Positions 9,159 through 18,324 of a DNA stretch of 64,000 nt are shown here, piece by piece. The notes under the pieces are model-generated. The model made no database searches and had not been told where the DNA came from. It saw nothing but the letters and a program-made list of their open reading frames with translations. Numbering within the stretch: position 1 is the first letter of the stretch; every line of letters starts with the position of its first letter. Made by a program: the position numbers and the translations under genes. The stretch is from the NCBI RefSeq assembly GCF_963677845.1, contig NZ_OY782498.1, positions 3,355,518 through 3,419,517 of the forward strand, given 5' to 3'. Origin of the DNA: an uncultured Pseudodesulfovibrio sp. (GTDB taxonomy: Bacteria > Desulfobacterota > Desulfovibrionia > Desulfovibrionales > Desulfovibrionaceae).

Positions 9159-10807
9159 AGCTCCCGCTTGCACGCCAAGGGCATACGCCAACCTGTGCCA
9201 AACGAGCGGGGAGTGAGCTTTATTCCAGGAGCAGCCTGTCTGCGTTTGAATTCGGCAAAGCGGACCAACCTTAACACTTTTTTTACCACATCCGGGGCAT
9301 ACCCTTCGGCAATGATTTCCTGCTGTGTTTTTTGTTGTTCAATGTGCAGAGCGAGGATGCCGTCAAGAATATCATAGTCCGGTAGGGAGTCCTGATCCTT
9401 TTGGTCCGGTCTGAGTTCAGCAGATGGCGGTTTGGTGATGATGATTTCCGGGATGTCGGGTCTGACGTGTGCATTGTACCAACGGGCCAACGCAAACACG
9501 CCGGTTTTGTCCACATCTGAGATTACTGCATATCCTCCAGACATGTCTCCGTAGATAGTGCAGTAGCCCACTGCCAGTTCGGATTTGTTTCCTGTGGTCA
9601 GGAGCAAAGAGCCGAATTTGTTGGAGAGAGCCATGAGCAGATTGCCTCGGATACGGGACTGAATGTTTTCTTCAGTCGTATCCGGTTCGGTGCCTGCGAA
9701 TGATTCGGACAAAGTGGCTTCGAATTGATCCATGATTGGCTGGATGGGAAGGGTTATGGTCTTAATGCCGAGATTCTTTGCCAGCTCAAGAGAGTCATCA
9801 ATACTACCTTGGCTGGAATAAGGGGAAGGCATGAGTACGCAAGTGACGTTTTCCGCTCCGAGAGCTTCTGCTGCCACTGCGGCTGTCACAGCAGAATCGA
9901 TACCACCGGACAATCCAACTAATCCTTTGGTAAAACCGCTCTTGTGGACATAGTCGCGGGTTCCGAGTACCAGCGCGTGCCATGTTTCGGACTCGCGTGA
10001 AAAATCGTCGTCGGCAATGGTGTTGTCGGCGTCGAGGTCCACAATAAATACATCTTCTTTGAATCCTGACGCACGGGCAATGAGTGTTCCATTTGCCGCA
10101 AAACCGCAGGATCGACCATCAAAGACAAGGTCGTCATTCCCACCGACCTGGTTCGCATAGATGAGCGGGATGCCGTATTTATGAGCCACGGTACTGAGCA
10201 TGTCTTCTCGAAGTTGTTGCTTGCCGAGAAAAAGGGGTGATGCTGACAGGTTCAGGATGACATCGGGGTTATGGTTGGCCGCTTCTTCCAGTGGGTCGCG
10301 AGTATAGGATCGGGTGTCCCAATAATCTTTGTCATTCCAAGCATCTTCGCAAATAGTTACGGCGATGGTGTGCCCATTGAATCGGAGAATATTGTTTTCG
10401 GAATTGCCCGAAGGAGCCGGTTCGAAATAGCGAGCTTCATCAAATACATCGTAAGTCGGAAGCAGCGTCTTCCTGAATACCTGACGAATTTGTCCGTCCT
10501 CACAAAACAGGGCGCAGTTGAAGGCCGGTTTCCCTTGGCCTGTGGCATTTTGCTCCACGGAACCGAGCAGAAGCGGTGGGCCGTCTTTTAGAGCGTGAGC
10601 CAGTTCCTCGGCCTGTTGCCGGGCACGAGCCACGAAGCCTCCATATAGGAGCAAGTCGCGAGGAGGGTAGCCGGTCAGGGCCATCTCGGAGGTCATGCAC
10701 AGGTCTACACCGAGTCGAGCGGCCTTTTGCGCCGCATCCATTATTTTTGCCGTATTGCCAGCAAGGTCCCCGACGATGGGGTTAAGTTGGAGAACACCGA
10801 TTTTCAT
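9155..10807 (-). CDS. nadE: Glutamine-dependent NAD+ synthase
   Basis: A 550-residue two-domain enzyme that amidates deamido-NAD+ to NAD+ with ATP and glutamine. The N-terminal nitrilase-type glutaminase starts MKIGVLQLNPIVGD and shows the triad context: Glu in TSEMALTGYPPRD, Lys in RKTLLPTYDVFDE, Cys in TICEDAWND. The C-terminal ATP-pyrophosphatase domain has the P-loop GLVGLSGGIDSA and LLTTGNKSE. Length is normal for the two-domain form. The start is set at ATG 10807, where homology begins. Neither it nor the upstream TTG at 10864 has a good ribosome site. The gene directly follows a glycan gene on the same strand and may be cotranscribed with it. Confidence 0.92.
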   Translation of the reverse strand: MKIGVLQLNPIVGDLAGNTAKIMDAAQKAARLGVDLCMTSEMALTGYPPRDLLLYGGFVARARQQAEELAHALKDGPPLLLGSVEQNATGQGKPAFNCALFCEDGQIRQVFRKTLLPTYDVFDEARYFEPAPSGNSENNILRFNGHTIAVTICEDAWNDKDYWDTRSYTRDPLEEAANHNPDVILNLSASPLFLGKQQLREDMLSTVAHKYGIPLIYANQVGGNDDLVFDGRSCGFAANGTLIARASGFKEDVFIVDLDADNTIADDDFSRESETWHALVLGTRDYVHKSGFTKGLVGLSGGIDSAVTAAVAAEALGAENVTCVLMPSPYSSQGSIDDSLELAKNLGIKTITLPIQPIMDQFEATLSESFAGTEPDTTEENIQSRIRGNLLMALSNKFGSLLLTTGNKSELAVGYCTIYGDMSGGYAVISDVDKTGVFALARWYNAHVRPDIPEIIITKPPSAELRPDQKDQDSLPDYDILDGILALHIEQQKTQQEIIAEGYAPDVVKKVLRLVRFAEFKRRQAAPGIKLTPRSFGTGWRMPLACKREL

Positions 10808-10847
10808 GGGGATGTTATTACGCGAAAGGTTGGTGGCGGGCAACGTT

Positions 10848-11972
10848 TCATGAGAGGCGCTCAATATACGCGTTGAGAGTTGTTGTGAACAACTCAGCGC
10901 CGGTTTCGTTTAGATGTGAATCATCGTAAAAGTGTTCGTTATTGAATTCATCAGCTCTCAACATGTCGAAAAAAGGGACATCATGTTTTTGTGTGAGCGA
11001 AGAGGTTGTTGCGAGAAATTCCCTTTCAATACCATGAGGAATTTTCTTTGTATAAAAGGAGTGGCCGGGAACGGTGAACAAGATGGGTTTCAGGTTGTTT
11101 TTTTTCAGGTCTGCGATGAGTTTATCCAGAATGAGAACATTTTCTGCAAAGGTTTTCGGATAGAATTTTATATGTTCTTTTTGGGAAACGAGTTCCATTT
11201 TTGCTTGAGCTTTGGAATTTTCTTTGAGCTGATTGAAGTTTCCTCGGTGTATATTTTTGAAATAATCGGAATACACTTTTTTTTGGGTTGTATAGATGGA
11301 CATTATGTAGTCGGGGTCAATAATTGTATATGCTTTGTTTACCTTCTGCTGAGTTTGAAGGGCATTGTGGTAGTCATCTAAAATATGGGAGTACCGTGTC
11401 ACCATATCGTTTTTTCGCATGGAAAGATCGTAGTGCAGGCTGTAACGGGTAAGACCTATCAAGGCAAATTCGAGAGATTCAACATGGTACTTTGTGAGGA
11501 TGTGTTTCCATATTTTTGCATCGAAGTATAAGTCTTGTCCGTTCATTGCGAAGTTGAATGTCGGTGTTCCCATCTTCTCTTCGAGTACTCCGAGCATGGC
11601 ATAGGAAATACCCGTTACCATGCATCGGAAATCATTTGATCTGGGTGAAAAGTCATTAAGCCGAGACCTGAAGTAATGATCGTGAAACAGGGCATGCGTG
11701 TTCGTGATGCAATTTTCCGGTACTTCGAATTCTGACATGAGCTGGGGTACGATGACCTCATGATACGCTGAACAGACTACAACATGGTCGTATTTCCCGC
11801 TTTTCAGGATGGAAGGAGAAAAGACTGGCAGGCTACAGAATTCGGTTTCCCATTTGTTAGAATCGTTGTCGAGGAAACCCAAGACCCGAACGTGTGCCTT
11901 CATGAATTGTAGCAGGTGTTTACCTGCGCCCCCGGCACCGAATATGTATATTGATATGGTAGTTGTAGACAT
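10848..11972 (-). CDS. Rossmann-like domain fused to SGNH-like hydrolase/acyltransferase domain
   Basis: A 374-residue soluble protein in two parts. Residues 1-~100 look like a nucleotide-binding Rossmann domain (IYIFGAGGAGKHLL; VLGFLDNDSNKW; HVVVCSAY), similar to N-terminal domains of sugar acyltransferases. The remainder resembles SGNH/GDSL proteins. It has an N-terminal block TGISYAMLG with GTPTFNFAMNGQD and a C-terminal FYDDSHLNETGAEL that would supply the Asp-His pair. It is a diverged paralogue of the protein at 30192-31307; both share SLHYD near residue 190 and the FYDxSHLN motif. An O-acyl or other glycan modification is inferred. It lies 82 bases after a GT4 gene and just before nadE. 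Confidence 0.55.
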   Translation of the reverse strand: MSTTTISIYIFGAGGAGKHLLQFMKAHVRVLGFLDNDSNKWETEFCSLPVFSPSILKSGKYDHVVVCSAYHEVIVPQLMSEFEVPENCITNTHALFHDHYFRSRLNDFSPRSNDFRCMVTGISYAMLGVLEEKMGTPTFNFAMNGQDLYFDAKIWKHILTKYHVESLEFALIGLTRYSLHYDLSMRKNDMVTRYSHILDDYHNALQTQQKVNKAYTIIDPDYIMSIYTTQKKVYSDYFKNIHRGNFNQLKENSKAQAKMELVSQKEHIKFYPKTFAENVLILDKLIADLKKNNLKPILFTVPGHSFYTKKIPHGIEREFLATTSSLTQKHDVPFFDMLRADEFNNEHFYDDSHLNETGAELFTTTLNAYIERLS

Positions 11973-12054
11973 GGGGTATGCTGTTGTTGAGGTGTTTAAA
12001 GAAAGTTGTTTCAGCTAAAGTCAGGCACAGCTCAGGCTGCTTTTACCTTTTCGG

Positions 12055-13269
12055 TCATATCCACTGCAGAGAATAGAGGCGCTCCAATTCTTTTCGGCTT
12101 AGGGCTTCTTCACTCGTCATGTCCATGCCTTCTAATCGTGTTTTCCCTTTGAATCGAGAGGCTTCGATGAAGAGTTCTTCGTACTTATCGAATACCGTTC
12201 TGGGGGAAAATTGTTTTGACGTTTTCAGTGCGGCTTTGCCCATGCTCTCACGGAGAGCAGCGTCATCAAGCAGTGTCTTTAATGCCTGTGCAATAACGTC
12301 AGGATTCAGGTCGTCGAAAAGAAGTCCATTGATCCCGTTGACGATAATTTCATTGGTGCCGCCGCACTGTGCATATCCTATGGTAGGCAGGCCGTGGGCC
12401 ATGGCCTCAAGCAGGGCATTGGGACATCCTTCAAATTCTGATGGGAACGCAAAAATTTGCGCATGCGTCAGCTTTTCATTGATGTCGTCGGTGGATTTGT
12501 GGACATATGCTTGTTCCGCAACATCTGCTTTGGCAATGGTTTGTTTCAGACTCTCTGCCAGTCTTCCTTCGCCGCCCCAAAAATGGAGTTCCCAATCGGG
12601 ATAATTCGTTGCGATTAATCCGAAAGCTTTGGCGAGTAGAGGCTGATGCTTGTGTTCATCCATGCGGGCCACATTGATGATGATTTTTGGAGATTGATTC
12701 TTTCCAGTAGGGTCGGAAAGCGTTGTGGCCTGGGCAACCTGATTGGGAATAGCGCGGAGACGCTTTTGGAGGAATTCGGGATAATAAGGTCTGAAACCTT
12801 CCATTTGAAAGTGGATGAGGTCGGCTGTGGAAAGTACAGCCAGACGTTCTTCTCTGCTTCCCCAGCAAAAAGGCTCCATGAATGTGGGATCGGTCCTTTC
12901 TGAAAAGATGAGCGGCACGCCGGTGTTTTTGAGAATCGCTGGCCACATCAGGATCTCGCGGCTTGAACTCATGACAAGGATTGCATCCGGTGCCACGTCG
13001 AGAATTTGACGACGTACGTTCTCGTGGAATTGTGGGTCATTATGGTGGCGGAGAAGTTTGTCGCGATATTTTAGATGTTCTGAGGTGTCGAGGTGCAGAA
13101 GTTTTATACCATCGTCAAGTTGGAACAAGGGGGCTGAAGGTTTGGTGTCATTGACGAGAACTGTACATTGGTGGCCACGGCGAAACATGTCGTTGGCCAG
13201 TGCGGCTCCAGCACGTTGGCGCCCCCCTCGTCCCAGAGTCAGATTCCAGATAACAATCAGTAGATTCAT
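12055..13269 (-). CDS. Glycosyltransferase family 4 (GT-B)
   Basis: A 404-residue GT-B glycosyltransferase. The N-terminal domain begins MNLLIVIWNLTLGRGGRQRAG, the glycine-rich acceptor-side loop. The C-terminal donor domain starts at about residue 205 (IIINVARMDEHKHQPLLAKAF). It carries the GT4 EX7E signature in FPSEFEGCPNALLEAMAHG and the following GGTNEII. Such enzymes transfer a sugar from a nucleotide donor with retention of configuration; donor and acceptor are unknown. It follows the GT2 gene by about 15 bases on the same strand, so the two are very likely in one transcript and act on the same surface glycan. Confidence 0.85.
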   Translation of the reverse strand: MNLLIVIWNLTLGRGGRQRAGAALANDMFRRGHQCTVLVNDTKPSAPLFQLDDGIKLLHLDTSEHLKYRDKLLRHHNDPQFHENVRRQILDVAPDAILVMSSSREILMWPAILKNTGVPLIFSERTDPTFMEPFCWGSREERLAVLSTADLIHFQMEGFRPYYPEFLQKRLRAIPNQVAQATTLSDPTGKNQSPKIIINVARMDEHKHQPLLAKAFGLIATNYPDWELHFWGGEGRLAESLKQTIAKADVAEQAYVHKSTDDINEKLTHAQIFAFPSEFEGCPNALLEAMAHGLPTIGYAQCGGTNEIIVNGINGLLFDDLNPDVIAQALKTLLDDAALRESMGKAALKTSKQFSPRTVFDKYEELFIEASRFKGKTRLEGMDMTSEEALSRKELERLYSLQWI

Positions 13270-13284
13270 CGATATCTCGCCGGA

Positions 13285-15459
13285 TTATGTTCCCTTTTCG
13301 GAGTGATGGAGTTCTTCCATAAGGTCTCTCGATAATTGCAGGGAATGTTTTCCCGCCAGCTTGTAGCTTGCTGCAGCCCGTTTGAGATTGTCTATATCCG
13401 TGAAGTAATCTCCCTGGGACATGAGAAATAATGCCTGCACCTTTCTGCGTATGAAATTTTGTTCTTCCTTGATGGTATTGGAGATGAAATCAGGGAGTTC
13501 CTTTCGTAATATCCGGCACACATTGGCCAGATAGCGGCGACGACTTGAGGTATTTAGATTGGTTATCTGTCCTAATCCTGTTGTTCCGGGAGATTGGCGA
13601 AAGAATCGTTCTGCCGTCAGCGAAGTGATATGGTACGGATCAGTACGCATGGAGAGTCTTCTCCAAAAGTCGAAATCTACAAGGACTTCCAGAGAGGCAT
13701 CCATTCCGCCTGTCTGTTCAAAAAGAGCACGAGTATGGACAACGGTTATGCCCGGAATACAGTTGCATTCCAAGAGATCGCGGAAAGATACCTGTGGAGT
13801 ATGTAGAGGGCGGCTGCGAATCTTTCTCCAGCTTTTTTCCTGTTGTTCAAGCGTGGTTTCGATCATATCCGAATAAGTCATATCCACTTGCGGCAGGTTG
13901 CGCAGGAAGAACAGGGCGTGTTCCAAGTGGTTTGGAAGCCAGATATCGTCGTCATCAAGGTAGGCAATATAACTGCCGGACGAAAGGGAAAAGGCTGTGT
14001 TTATGGCGTGTCCTTTCGAACAATGCTTTTCGTCGTGGTAGATAATCCGGCTGTCATTGTAGCCGCTCACAATATCGGCGGCACTTTCCCCGCCATCGTT
14101 GACGATGATCAGTTCCCACGAGTTGTGAGTTTGGCTTCTCACCGAGTCTACGGCGGAGGAGATCAACTCCTTTCGATTGTATGTTGCCATGAGGATCGAC
14201 ACCTTTTCCGGGCCAGTCGTTGAGATCTTTCCGCTCGGCGGAGTCTTTGACAATCGGACCATGGCGGATTCCAAGGCCGCGAGTTCAGAAGAGGAGCCCG
14301 TTGTCCTGTCAGAAATGGGTATGATTTCCGTATGAGTACACACGGTTTTTAGTGAAGATTCCATGGTTGTTGGGCAGACAATCAGTGAATATTGTTTCAG
14401 ATCTCCAGAAGCGAGTTCTTTTTCGTTTTCTACCCAGAGGACGTTTTGGGAATAGGGTTTGGTTTTGTATCGGGTTCTGCCGACAAAGACTACGGTGATA
14501 TCCACATCAAGATCGTCATGCCCCCATTCATCATTGAAATCTATGCGACAGAAATGACCCATTTGGCTGAATTTTGCGGCAAGAGCTTCGGCCTTGAGTG
14601 TGTTGGCATCCGGCTCAGCTCTATGGTCGAGAGCCGGGATTTTGATAGCTATGGACAATGGGTGGTCTGGTGTTTTGCGCTTGGACTCAAGAAAGGCGTA
14701 ATTGAAATCATCTTGCGTCAACTTGTTGTACCAACGAAGATATGTGCGTTCTGTGTTGGCCTGGCAGTGCTCGAATCGACCTTCACTTTGACTTTCGAAA
14801 TGGGTGACCTTGCACTCGGGGCGATAAATGATCTTTTGGTGATTTTCATGATAGCGCAGGCATAAATCTACATCCTCATGACCATTGATATAGCCCTCGT
14901 CAAAGCCGTCCATGCTCAGAAATTCTGTTTTGCGGACCGCCATACATGCGCCTGTGACTATGCGATATTCCCGACGTTCGGAAACCATCGGGTCATCGGG
15001 GCTGGCTGTATGAAAAATATGATACGGAATCCGATTTCGCCCGATGACCACCCCGGCATGTTGGACCGTTCCGTCCGCATAGAGAAGGCAGCCTCCAACC
15101 ACTCCGGTGTCTCTGTTCGAATTCAACTCATCAACAAGGGGTGTAAGCCAGTTCTCATGAACTTGCGTGTCGTTGTTCAGGAAAACGACATACTCTCCTT
15201 TGCTGGCTTGAGCTCCTTGGTTGCAGGCTCGGGCAAATCCGATATTTTGTTCGTTGCGGATTGCGTTGACAGGCGGGGATTGAGTCTGCGGCAGGTTTGA
15301 AAGAAATTCGGAAGTTCTATCAGTGGAAGCATTGTCCACAAAGATGATTTCATAGGGAAAGGGCGTGCCTGTATGCTTCAGAATGGCATTCCAGCATTGC
15401 TCGGTGAGTTCCACCCGATTGAAGAGAGGGATAACGATGCTTACTGTGCATTTGGCGAT
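13285..15459 (-). CDS. Two-domain family 2 glycosyltransferase, non-canonical or damaged start
   Basis: The protein has a GT2 domain (VDNASTDRTSEFL; NDTQVHENWL), a middle region of about 150 residues, and a second GT2 domain (VSILMATYNRKEL; YLDDDDIWLPNHLE). It probably polymerises or elongates a glycan in the cytoplasm. The first standard start is GTG 15414 (709 residues), but that cuts off the first beta strand. In frame upstream lies AKCTVSIVIPLFNR, and between it and the TAA at 15478-15480 there is no ATG, GTG or TTG. An ATC at 15459, with GAGG about 8 bases upstream, or an ATT at 15465 could start it; otherwise a one-base indel separates it from ATG 15473. The coordinate given uses ATC 15459 and is tentative. 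Confidence 0.75.
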   Translation of the reverse strand: MAKCTVSIVIPLFNRVELTEQCWNAILKHTGTPFPYEIIFVDNASTDRTSEFLSNLPQTQSPPVNAIRNEQNIGFARACNQGAQASKGEYVVFLNNDTQVHENWLTPLVDELNSNRDTGVVGGCLLYADGTVQHAGVVIGRNRIPYHIFHTASPDDPMVSERREYRIVTGACMAVRKTEFLSMDGFDEGYINGHEDVDLCLRYHENHQKIIYRPECKVTHFESQSEGRFEHCQANTERTYLRWYNKLTQDDFNYAFLESKRKTPDHPLSIAIKIPALDHRAEPDANTLKAEALAAKFSQMGHFCRIDFNDEWGHDDLDVDITVVFVGRTRYKTKPYSQNVLWVENEKELASGDLKQYSLIVCPTTMESSLKTVCTHTEIIPISDRTTGSSSELAALESAMVRLSKTPPSGKISTTGPEKVSILMATYNRKELISSAVDSVRSQTHNSWELIIVNDGGESAADIVSGYNDSRIIYHDEKHCSKGHAINTAFSLSSGSYIAYLDDDDIWLPNHLEHALFFLRNLPQVDMTYSDMIETTLEQQEKSWRKIRSRPLHTPQVSFRDLLECNCIPGITVVHTRALFEQTGGMDASLEVLVDFDFWRRLSMRTDPYHITSLTAERFFRQSPGTTGLGQITNLNTSSRRRYLANVCRILRKELPDFISNTIKEEQNFIRRKVQALFLMSQGDYFTDIDNLKRAAASYKLAGKHSLQLSRDLMEELHHSEKGT

Positions 15460-15480
15460 TGGAATACCCTCATCGTGTTA

Positions 15481-15809
15481 AGATGGAAAAAACAGTATGA
15501 AGCGGCCAGATGGGGCGTAGTACAAAAAAACCCACTAGAATTGTCGATACATAAGCATCGAATGTTAGTCAAATTGCTCCCTGTTTCAGCGCATGGTTTG
15601 TTCTTTTTCGTGGCATGGGGCGTGTTTTTCCGGAGTAAGAGGTGGAACACTTTTTGTAGTACAACTTTTTGGGCGTTGAATTATTGTTATAAGAAAATAT
15701 TTCAGCCTCGACTCTCTGTGACCTTTCGCTTATGAACAAAGGCGATGGTTTTCCTCCTTTTGAGGAGACTGTATAGCTTGATAAAATCAATGGAATCAAA
15801 GGTGTTAAT
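15481..15809. other. AT-rich divergent intergenic region
   Basis: This 329-base gap lies between the divergent arms of the glycan island and must hold promoters for both. A possible promoter for the plus arm is TTGAAT at 15676 and TATTTC at 15698 with a 16-base spacer, which is weak evidence. A short direct repeat GTAGTACAA occurs near 15517 and 15656. I see no convincing gene or RNA. Confidence 0.4.
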
Positions 15810-17399
15810 ATGAGCAAAGAGTACCCTCGCCTCGCTTTGATTGGAGCCGGATATTGGGGAAAAAATCTCATCAGAAATTTTCATAGCCTCGATTGTCTTG
15901 ATCTGATCTGTGATAGGAGTGCGGAACATCTTGCCCTTTTTCAGAAGCAGTATCCTGGTTTGGAAGCCTGTCAGACATTGAGAGAAGTGCTTGAGCGTGA
16001 TGACATTGATGCTGTCGCCATTTCTACTCCGGCCGAGTTTCATTTTGAACAGGCCCGTGAAGTGCTTTTGGCTGGTAAGCATGTGTTTGTGGAAAAGCCG
16101 TTGGCCTTGAAGGATTCCGATGCTGCCATCTTGATTGAGTTGGCCGGAGAACGGGGATTGACGTTGATGGTTGGTCATCTGCTTCAATATCATTCTGTTT
16201 TCCGGGCACTCAAAAATTTGGTGGCACACGGTGAACTCGGCCGTATTAATTATATTTATTCAAATCGCCTTAATCTAGGTAAAATCAGACGCGAGGAGAA
16301 TATCCTCTGGTCTTTCGCGCCCCATGATATTTCCATGATTCTCTCTTTGGCAGGAGAGGCCCCCGATTCCATCATGGCTACGGGTGGTAATTTCCTTCAT
16401 CGTGAGATCGCTGACGTGACCACGACTCATCTGACTTTTCCGTCCGGGATGCAGGCACATTTGTTCGTATCCTGGCTGCACCCGTACAAAGAACAGAAAT
16501 TGGTCGTGGTCGGTGAAAAGAAAATGGCTCTTTTTGACGATACAAAGCCGTGGGGTGAAAAGCTGTTGTTGTATCCGCACACGATCAGCTGGGAAAATAA
16601 TATCCCAGTTCCAGATCAGGCCGAGGCCCAGAAGGTTGAGGTCTCGGAAAGTGAGCCGCTGCGTGCCGAGTGCGAGCATTTTCTGGAGTGTGTAGCTCAA
16701 GGCAAAGTGCCGCTGACGGACGGAGAAGAAGCCCTTCGGGTTTTGAGTGTGTTGAACAGTGCGCAGGAGTCCATGAATCAGGGTGGGAAGAAAGTCTTTC
16801 CTGAATCCGTTGCAGGACAATCTCCCTCGGCTGATGCAAGGGTACATCCTTCGGCCTGCATAGATGAAGACGTAACTATTGGCTCCGGCACCCGCATTTG
16901 GCATTTTAGTCATGTGTTGAAAGCGAGTTCCATCGGTGCCAACTGCAATGTCGGGCAGAATGTCGTCATTGGTCCCCGTGTGCAGATTGGTGATGGATGC
17001 AAGATTCAAAATAATGTTTCGGTCTACGAAGGTGTCACTCTTGAGGACGATGTCTTTTGTGGTCCGTCCATGGTTTTTACCAATGTGATCAATCCCAGAT
17101 GTCATATTCCGCGACTCTCGGAGATTAAGCCAACGTTGGTTCGCAAGGGGGCCACCCTAGGCGCCAATTGTACCATTGTTTGCGGTCACATTCTCGGTGA
17201 ATACGCTTTTGTCGGAGCAGGTGCAGTGGTAACGCAGGACGTTCCCGCTCATGGTATGATGGTGGGCAATCCTGCTGTTTTGAAAGGGTGGATGTGCAAG
17301 TGCGGGACGCGTCTTTCTTCCGACTTCAACTGCCCGGCCTGTGGTGCTCAGTATGCAGAAAAAGGAACGGGACTTCATCAAGTGGAGAAATTGTCGTGA
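15810..17399 (+). CDS. Fused sugar dehydrogenase (WbpB/WlbA type) and N-acetyltransferase (WbpD/WlbB type)
   Basis: A 529-residue fusion. Residues 1-~330 are a Gfo/Idh/MocA oxidoreductase: NAD site LALIGAGYWGKNLIRNF, the EKP motif in HVFVEKPLAL, and the APHDISM catalytic-region motif. Residues ~345-495 form a left-handed beta-helix acyltransferase of hexapeptide repeats (DVTIGSGTRIWHFSHV onward, ending AGAVVTQDVPAHGMMVGNPA). A short tail carries two cysteine pairs (CKCG, CPACG), a probable zinc ribbon. Separate homologues oxidise UDP-GlcNAcA at C3 and, after transamination, acetylate the 3-amino group. Both steps are thus in one chain, with the DegT aminotransferase for the middle step encoded two genes downstream. 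First gene of the plus arm. Confidence 0.88.
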   Translation: MSKEYPRLALIGAGYWGKNLIRNFHSLDCLDLICDRSAEHLALFQKQYPGLEACQTLREVLERDDIDAVAISTPAEFHFEQAREVLLAGKHVFVEKPLALKDSDAAILIELAGERGLTLMVGHLLQYHSVFRALKNLVAHGELGRINYIYSNRLNLGKIRREENILWSFAPHDISMILSLAGEAPDSIMATGGNFLHREIADVTTTHLTFPSGMQAHLFVSWLHPYKEQKLVVVGEKKMALFDDTKPWGEKLLLYPHTISWENNIPVPDQAEAQKVEVSESEPLRAECEHFLECVAQGKVPLTDGEEALRVLSVLNSAQESMNQGGKKVFPESVAGQSPSADARVHPSACIDEDVTIGSGTRIWHFSHVLKASSIGANCNVGQNVVIGPRVQIGDGCKIQNNVSVYEGVTLEDDVFCGPSMVFTNVINPRCHIPRLSEIKPTLVRKGATLGANCTIVCGHILGEYAFVGAGAVVTQDVPAHGMMVGNPAVLKGWMCKCGTRLSSDFNCPACGAQYAEKGTGLHQVEKLS

Positions 17400-18319
17400 C
17401 CTTGGAATTGCCTGTTGATGCGGGACTTTTTCCCCGCAGAGTGACCTTGGAATTGACGAATCGCTGCAATTTGAGCTGCACGTTTTGCCCACGGCAATTT
17501 ATGGAAAAAGACCGTGGGTTCATGGATTTTGAATTGGCTCAAGACTTGATCCTTGAAATGAAGGATCATGCACCGGTTACGGTTGTCCCATTTTTTCGGG
17601 GTGAAAGCCTGCTGCATCCTCAATGGTATGATATCCTCCGCCTTATTCAGGATCATGAAGTCGGAGAGATTCAGTTTACAACCAATGCTTCACTGTTGAA
17701 CGCGAAAAATAGTGAACGAATTCTTGATCTTGACCTTTCTTTTATTTCGTTCTCTCTTGATACTTTAGACCCTGTTCTTTATGCCGCCAGTCGTCGAGGA
17801 GCAGATCTCGACAAGGTAACGAACAATGTTTTGAAGTTTTTGAAAATGAGAGACGAGTGTGGTTCTAGTACTCAGGTACAGGTCAGCGCGGTGGAAACGC
17901 AGGCGCACAAGGTCGGCATGGATGCGTTCGTGAAATACTGGCGTGAAAAAGTGGACCGGGTGCGTGTCTATGCGGAACATTCTTCCGATGGTCATCCAGG
18001 AAGTATTGACGAGGAACTGCCAACGTTTGAAAAGCGTTTGCCATGTCATAAACCGTTTAGTGACATGGTTGTATATTGGAATGGACAGACGGCCTGCTGC
18101 AATCATGATTGGACTCGGCTGGTCAACGGTGTCCCGTTAGGCGATGTTGGCACCGATGGTATTGCTGCTGTCTGGCAAGGTGAATCATATGCACGGTTGC
18201 GCAAAATGCATATGGAGAGTCATCTTAATGGGGTTGTGCCTTGTGATGGGTGCGATCATTGGAAGATGTATTATATGGAAAATGGTTTTCTTGGTAGAAC
18301 TTATACCCAAAGAGGGTAA
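17396..18319 (+). CDS. Radical SAM protein with SPASM-like C-terminus
   Basis: A 307-residue protein with the radical SAM cluster motif CNLSCTFC (TLELTNRCNLSCTFCPR) and a C-terminal set of cysteines (LPCHKPF, ACCNHDW, CDGCDHW) typical of SPASM-type auxiliary iron-sulfur clusters. It should cleave S-adenosylmethionine to start radical chemistry; the substrate is unknown. Its position between the fused dehydrogenase/acetyltransferase and the aminotransferase argues for work on the same nucleotide sugar or glycan. The GTG start overlaps the preceding TGA (GTGA) and has GGAG eight bases upstream; the frame extends further upstream but only over the previous gene. Confidence 0.8.
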   Translation: MTLELPVDAGLFPRRVTLELTNRCNLSCTFCPRQFMEKDRGFMDFELAQDLILEMKDHAPVTVVPFFRGESLLHPQWYDILRLIQDHEVGEIQFTTNASLLNAKNSERILDLDLSFISFSLDTLDPVLYAASRRGADLDKVTNNVLKFLKMRDECGSSTQVQVSAVETQAHKVGMDAFVKYWREKVDRVRVYAEHSSDGHPGSIDEELPTFEKRLPCHKPFSDMVVYWNGQTACCNHDWTRLVNGVPLGDVGTDGIAAVWQGESYARLRKMHMESHLNGVVPCDGCDHWKMYYMENGFLGRTYTQRG

Positions 18320-18324
18320 CTCCA

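Noticed and set aside
16275..17105. Open frame of 276 codons on the minus strand
   Set aside because: Antisense to the dehydrogenase-acetyltransferase fusion, which has clear motifs throughout.
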